A DNA stretch of 64,000 nt, from contig NC_009523.1 of assembly GCF_000016665.1 (NCBI RefSeq), positions 620,001 through 684,000 of the forward strand, in the 5' to 3' direction. The DNA is from Roseiflexus sp. RS-1 (GTDB lineage: Bacteria > Chloroflexota > Chloroflexia > Chloroflexales > Roseiflexaceae). The notes beneath the pieces were generated by a model. The model saw only the letters and a program-made list of their open reading frames with translations, was not told where the DNA came from and searched no databases. The position numbers and the translations under genes are program-made. This document shows, one piece after another, positions 58,668 through 64,000 of the stretch (position 1 is the first letter of the stretch; each line of letters opens with the position of its first letter).

Positions 58668-58868
58668 ATCAGCGCTGATGATTATAGCACAGAGAAGGAG
58701 AAAATGCAAACACGGCAAAGGTGCGCAGCGTGGCAGGATGGATTGTCGGATTGCAACCCAGGTGGCAGAATTTTACACCTGGACACAATTCCGGCTCTGA
58801 AGATAACAAATATTCCCGGAAGATTGTCACACATTAAGGAGCCGGAGTAACCGGATGTGTCTTTTTAC

Positions 58869-58877
58869 TGATATACT
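58869..58877 (+). promoter_or_regulatory. Extended -10 upstream of mutA
   Basis: TG at 58869-58870, one base, then TATACT at 58872-58877 form an extended -10 element 48 bases before the mutA start. No good -35 was seen. A weak stem (ACACAT ... ATGTGT) with a T-run ends just before it. The rest of 58668-58924 shows no gene. Confidence 0.5.
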
Positions 58878-58924
58878 ACAACTACCCTGATAGACAGCAA
58901 TCATTGCCGGCGAGGAGCACTGCC

Positions 58925-61092
58925 ATGAGCGAAGAGGCGCAGACGACAGCGGCTGGCGATACGGCGGTACACCCCCTGTTCGACATGTTCCCTCCTGCGA
59001 CCTACGAGGAGTGGCGCGCTGTGGCGGAAAAGACGCTCAAAGGTGCGCCATTCGAGAAACGGTTGATCACCAAAACGTATGAGAACATCCTGCTGCAACC
59101 GATCTACAACATCGAGGACATTGCGGGTCTGCCGCAGGTCAACTCGCTGCCGGGATTTGAGCCGTTTGTGCGAAGTACTCGGGCGCTTGGCTATGTCATC
59201 GCGCGCTGGGAGGTGTGCCAGGAACTGCCCTACCCCCTGCCGCGCGAGGTCAATGAGGCGGCGCGCAGCGATCTGTCCCGTGGACTGACGTCACTCAACC
59301 TGCCGCTTGATCAGGCGACCCTGCAAGGACTCGATCCTGATGCCGCTCCGATGGCGCTGGTCGGTGCGGGTGGCGTGTCGCTGGCGACGGTGGACGATGC
59401 GGTGACGCTGCTGGAGGGCGTGACGCTGGATCGAACGCCGCTGCTGGTGGCAGCCGGTGCGAACGCAGTGCCGGTTGCGGCGCTGATCCTGGCTGCTGCC
59501 GAGCGCTCCGGTGTGGGATTCGACCGGATCGGCGGGTGTATTGGTGCCGATCCACTCGGTGCGCTGGCGGTGCAGGGGTCGTTGCCGCTCTCGCTGGAGC
59601 GCAGTTACGACCTGATGGCGCAGTGGACAGCCTGGGCGCATGTCCACGCGCCGCTCCTGCGCACCATCCTGGTTGCGACGCACGTCTATCACAACGGTGG
59701 CGCCTCGGTTGTGCAGGACCTGGCGTGCGCTCTGGCAACCGGTGTGGCATACATTCGCGCGATGCAGGCGCGTGGTCTGGATGTGCATGTCGTCGCGCCA
59801 CGGATGCAGTTCGCCTTCTCGATCGGGTCGCAGTTCTTTATGGAGATCGCGCGTCTCCGCGCTGCGCGTATGCTGTGGGCGCGGGTGGTTTCCGCCTTCG
59901 GCGGCGACGAGCAGGCGCAAAAGATGCGCATCCACGGTCGAACGTCGGCATGGACAAAGGCGCGCTTCGATGCCTATAATAACATGTTGCGCGCAACCGG
60001 TGAGGCGATGGCGGGAGTGATGGGCGGCATCGATAGTTTGCACGTCAGTCACTTCGATGAGGCGCTTGGGTTGCCCGATGAGTTCTCACGTCGCATTGCG
60101 CGCAATGTGCAGATTATTCTCCAGGAGGAGTGCAATTTCATTCGCGTGATCGATCCGCCCGGCGGCGCTTGGGCAATTGAGACGCTGACCGATCAGGTGG
60201 CGCAGAAGGCGTGGGCGCTGTTCCAGGAGATCGAGCGCAAGGGAGGGATGGCTGACGCGCTGGTCGCAGGTTTCCCTCAGTCGTTCGTCGCTGCGACGCG
60301 CGCTGAACGCTTCTCCGCAATTGCCCACCGCCGTGAGGTGATCGTTGGTGTGAATATGTACCCGAACCTGAAGGAGAAACCACTGACGGTGCGAATGGTG
60401 GATCACGCGGCGGTTCAGGCAGAACGCTCTGCCGAAGTGCAGCGCGTTCGTCACGCGGTCGATCCACAGGCGCGTCAGGATGCGCTGGGCGCGCTGACCC
60501 AGACGCTTGCCGCTGCGCCGGATCGTCTGGTTGAACGGGCAATCGCCGCAGCGCGCATCGGTGCGACCCTTGGCGATCTTGCGACCGCCCTGGCTTCCAG
60601 TGATGCCGCCGGTCCAACCATCGAACCGATCCCGTTCCACCGCGCTGCGGAGCAGTTCGAGACGCTGCGGACCACGGCAGAGGCATACATGGCGCGTACC
60701 GGCGCACGTCCGAAGGTCTTCCTTGCCAATATGGGACCGATACCGCAGCACAAAGCGCGCGCCGATTTCTCAACCGGCTTCTTCGAGGCGGGCGGCTTCG
60801 AGGTGATTGGCAACAGCGGGTTCGCCACCGTCGAAGAAGCGGCGCAGGCGGCGCTCGAATCAGGCGCAGGGATTGTGACGATCTGCTCTACCGACGAGAC
60901 CTACCCGGAGATCGTTCCGGCATTGACCGGTCTGATCAAATCGAGCCGTCCCGATGTGACCGTTGTGCTGGCAGGCTATCCGACCGATCAGATCGAGACC
61001 TATCGAGCTGCCGGGGTTGATGAGTTCATCCATTTGCGCGCGAATTGTTACGAGACCCTGGTGCGGTTGCAACAGTTGAAAGGAGTTGCTGC

Positions 61093-61096
<4 letters not shown>
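58925..61096 (+). CDS. mutA: Methylmalonyl-CoA mutase, small (non-catalytic) subunit
   Basis: The 723-residue product is the small subunit of the cobalamin enzyme that interconverts methylmalonyl-CoA and succinyl-CoA. It has the barrel region ([44 protein letters not shown]) and a C-terminal B12-domain fold in which the DXHXXG His motif is absent ([13 protein letters not shown]), as expected for the non-B12 subunit. I start at 58925, with GAGGAG seven bases upstream. It overlaps mutB by four bases (GTGA). In Roseiflexus-type phototrophs this step is part of the 3-hydroxypropionate bicycle. Confidence 0.93.
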
Positions 61097-63311
<2,215 letters not shown>

Positions 63312-63315
<4 letters not shown>

Positions 63316-64000
63316 GCAACGGTCAACACTCTGCTTCCTCTGAGGAGATGCCTTTTGCGCTTTCGGTGGTGGAAGGGGTGACCGGTGGACACGACGGGTT
63401 GCCAGGTCAGCAGGTGAGCGCGCCGGCAGCGCCGCCGCCCCGTCGTCGCCTGCTCACGGTCGAGGAATATGTTACCGGTGTGCGTAGCGGCGACCGCTCG
63501 ATCCTGGCGCGCGCAATTACGCTGATCGAGAGCAATGCCCCGGCGCACATGGCGCTGGCGCAGGAGGTGCTCCGTGAACTGCTGCCGTACACTGGCGGCG
63601 CACTGCGCGTGGGCATCACCGGTGTGCCTGGCGTTGGCAAGAGCACCTTCATCGAGGCGCTCGGCACAATGCTCTGTGACCGCGGGCATCGCGTGGCGGT
63701 GCTGGCGGTCGATCCGTCGAGCAGTATCTCGCGCGGCAGCATCCTCGGCGACAAAACGCGCATGGAGCGCCTGGCGCGCCACCCGAACGCCTACATCCGT
63801 CCCTCGCCGACAGGTGGCAGTCTGGGCGGGGTGGCGCGCAAGAGTCGGGAAACACTCCTCGTCTGCGAGGCTGCCGGGTTCGACATCATCCTGGTCGAGA
63901 CGGTCGGCGTCGGTCAGAGCGAAATCGCAGTGCGCGGGATGGTCGATTTCTTTCTGCTCCTCATGCTGGCAGGCGCTGGCGATGAATTGCAGGGGATCAA
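63312..64000 (+). CDS. meaB: Methylmalonyl-CoA mutase-associated GTPase MeaB, cut by window end
   Basis: The visible 229 residues are the N-terminal part of MeaB/ArgK-type GTPase: P-loop [45 protein letters not shown] and [10 protein letters not shown]. MeaB protects and repairs the mutase and gates cobalamin entry. It begins at 63312, overlapping the mutB stop. The N-terminal 45 residues before the GTPase domain are Pro/Ser-rich. The C-terminal end lies outside the window. Confidence 0.93.

Overview
The window reads as a chromosomal segment of a filamentous anoxygenic phototroph of the Chloroflexota, closest in character to Roseiflexus (inference from recalled family resemblance, not from a search). 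Supporting signs are a GC-rich genome with long minus-strand gene runs, an archaeal/thermophile-type S-adenosylhomocysteinase end, a two-subunit methylmalonyl-CoA mutase with its MeaB chaperone (a step of the 3-hydroxypropionate bicycle used in this group), a BtpA-family protein, bacterial roadblock/LC7 proteins, and many dispersed non-coding repeats.

Layout. 1-2.8 kb: end of ahcY and metK (methyl cycle), a hypothetical gene, terminator, tRNA-Thr. 3-9.8 kb (minus): NUDIX-like protein, zinc-ribbon membrane protein, thioredoxin-VKOR fusion, and a heterodimeric ABC exporter with one degenerate ATP site. 9.8-10.9 kb: repeat island with a MITE-like element, a palindromic repeat and eleven 34-bp tandem units. 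10.9-18.7 kb (minus): secreted barrel-like protein, IolB-like isomerase plus SDR, MurT, two XdhC-type proteins, and a CHAT-like/LysM/polysaccharide-deacetylase fusion. 19.4-24.1 kb (minus): lipoprotein, glycosyltransferase, Gfo/Idh/MocA oxidoreductase, DUF402, methyltransferase. 24.2-32.1 kb (minus): mreB and the complete eight-gene F-type ATP synthase operon (a-c-b-delta-alpha-gamma-beta-epsilon). 32.3-36.1 kb (minus): two-gene signalling operon and an unrecognised protein. 36.3-40.1 kb: PspC protein, VUT/YhhQ transporter, LacI regulator with a textbook promoter, sugar ABC ATPase, split-barrel oxidoreductase. 40.2-43.6 kb: two exported proteins. 43.6-46.4 kb: rodZ-yajQ-rimO operon. 46.5-53.1 kb: BlaI-type repressor, prenyl synthase, repeat-rich coiled-coil nuclease-like protein, second MITE copy, CoxE/MoxR pair, phosphoesterase. 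53.1-56.1 kb: gene graveyard with an IS5-like element inside a TcmP/DUF5131 chimera. 56.1-58.7 kb: BtpA, pteridine-reductase-like SDR, moaC, tRNA-Gly. 58.9-64 kb: mutA, mutB, meaB (cut by the window edge).

Most notable: (i) a membrane fusion with a CHAT-like fold lacking its catalytic residues, LysM and an extracellular NodB deacetylase; (ii) an IS1130-bp element with TGA target duplication splitting a locus whose repaired sequence would be an in-frame TcmP-DUF5131 chimera; (iii) MITE-like, minisatellite and REP-like families present in two or three copies each within 64 kb; (iv) a heterodimeric exporter with matched degenerate motifs; (v) a REC-LC7 protein without a phosphorylatable Asp beside a hybrid kinase; (vi) tandem operator-like repeats between the lacI promoter and its start codon. 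No CRISPR array was seen.
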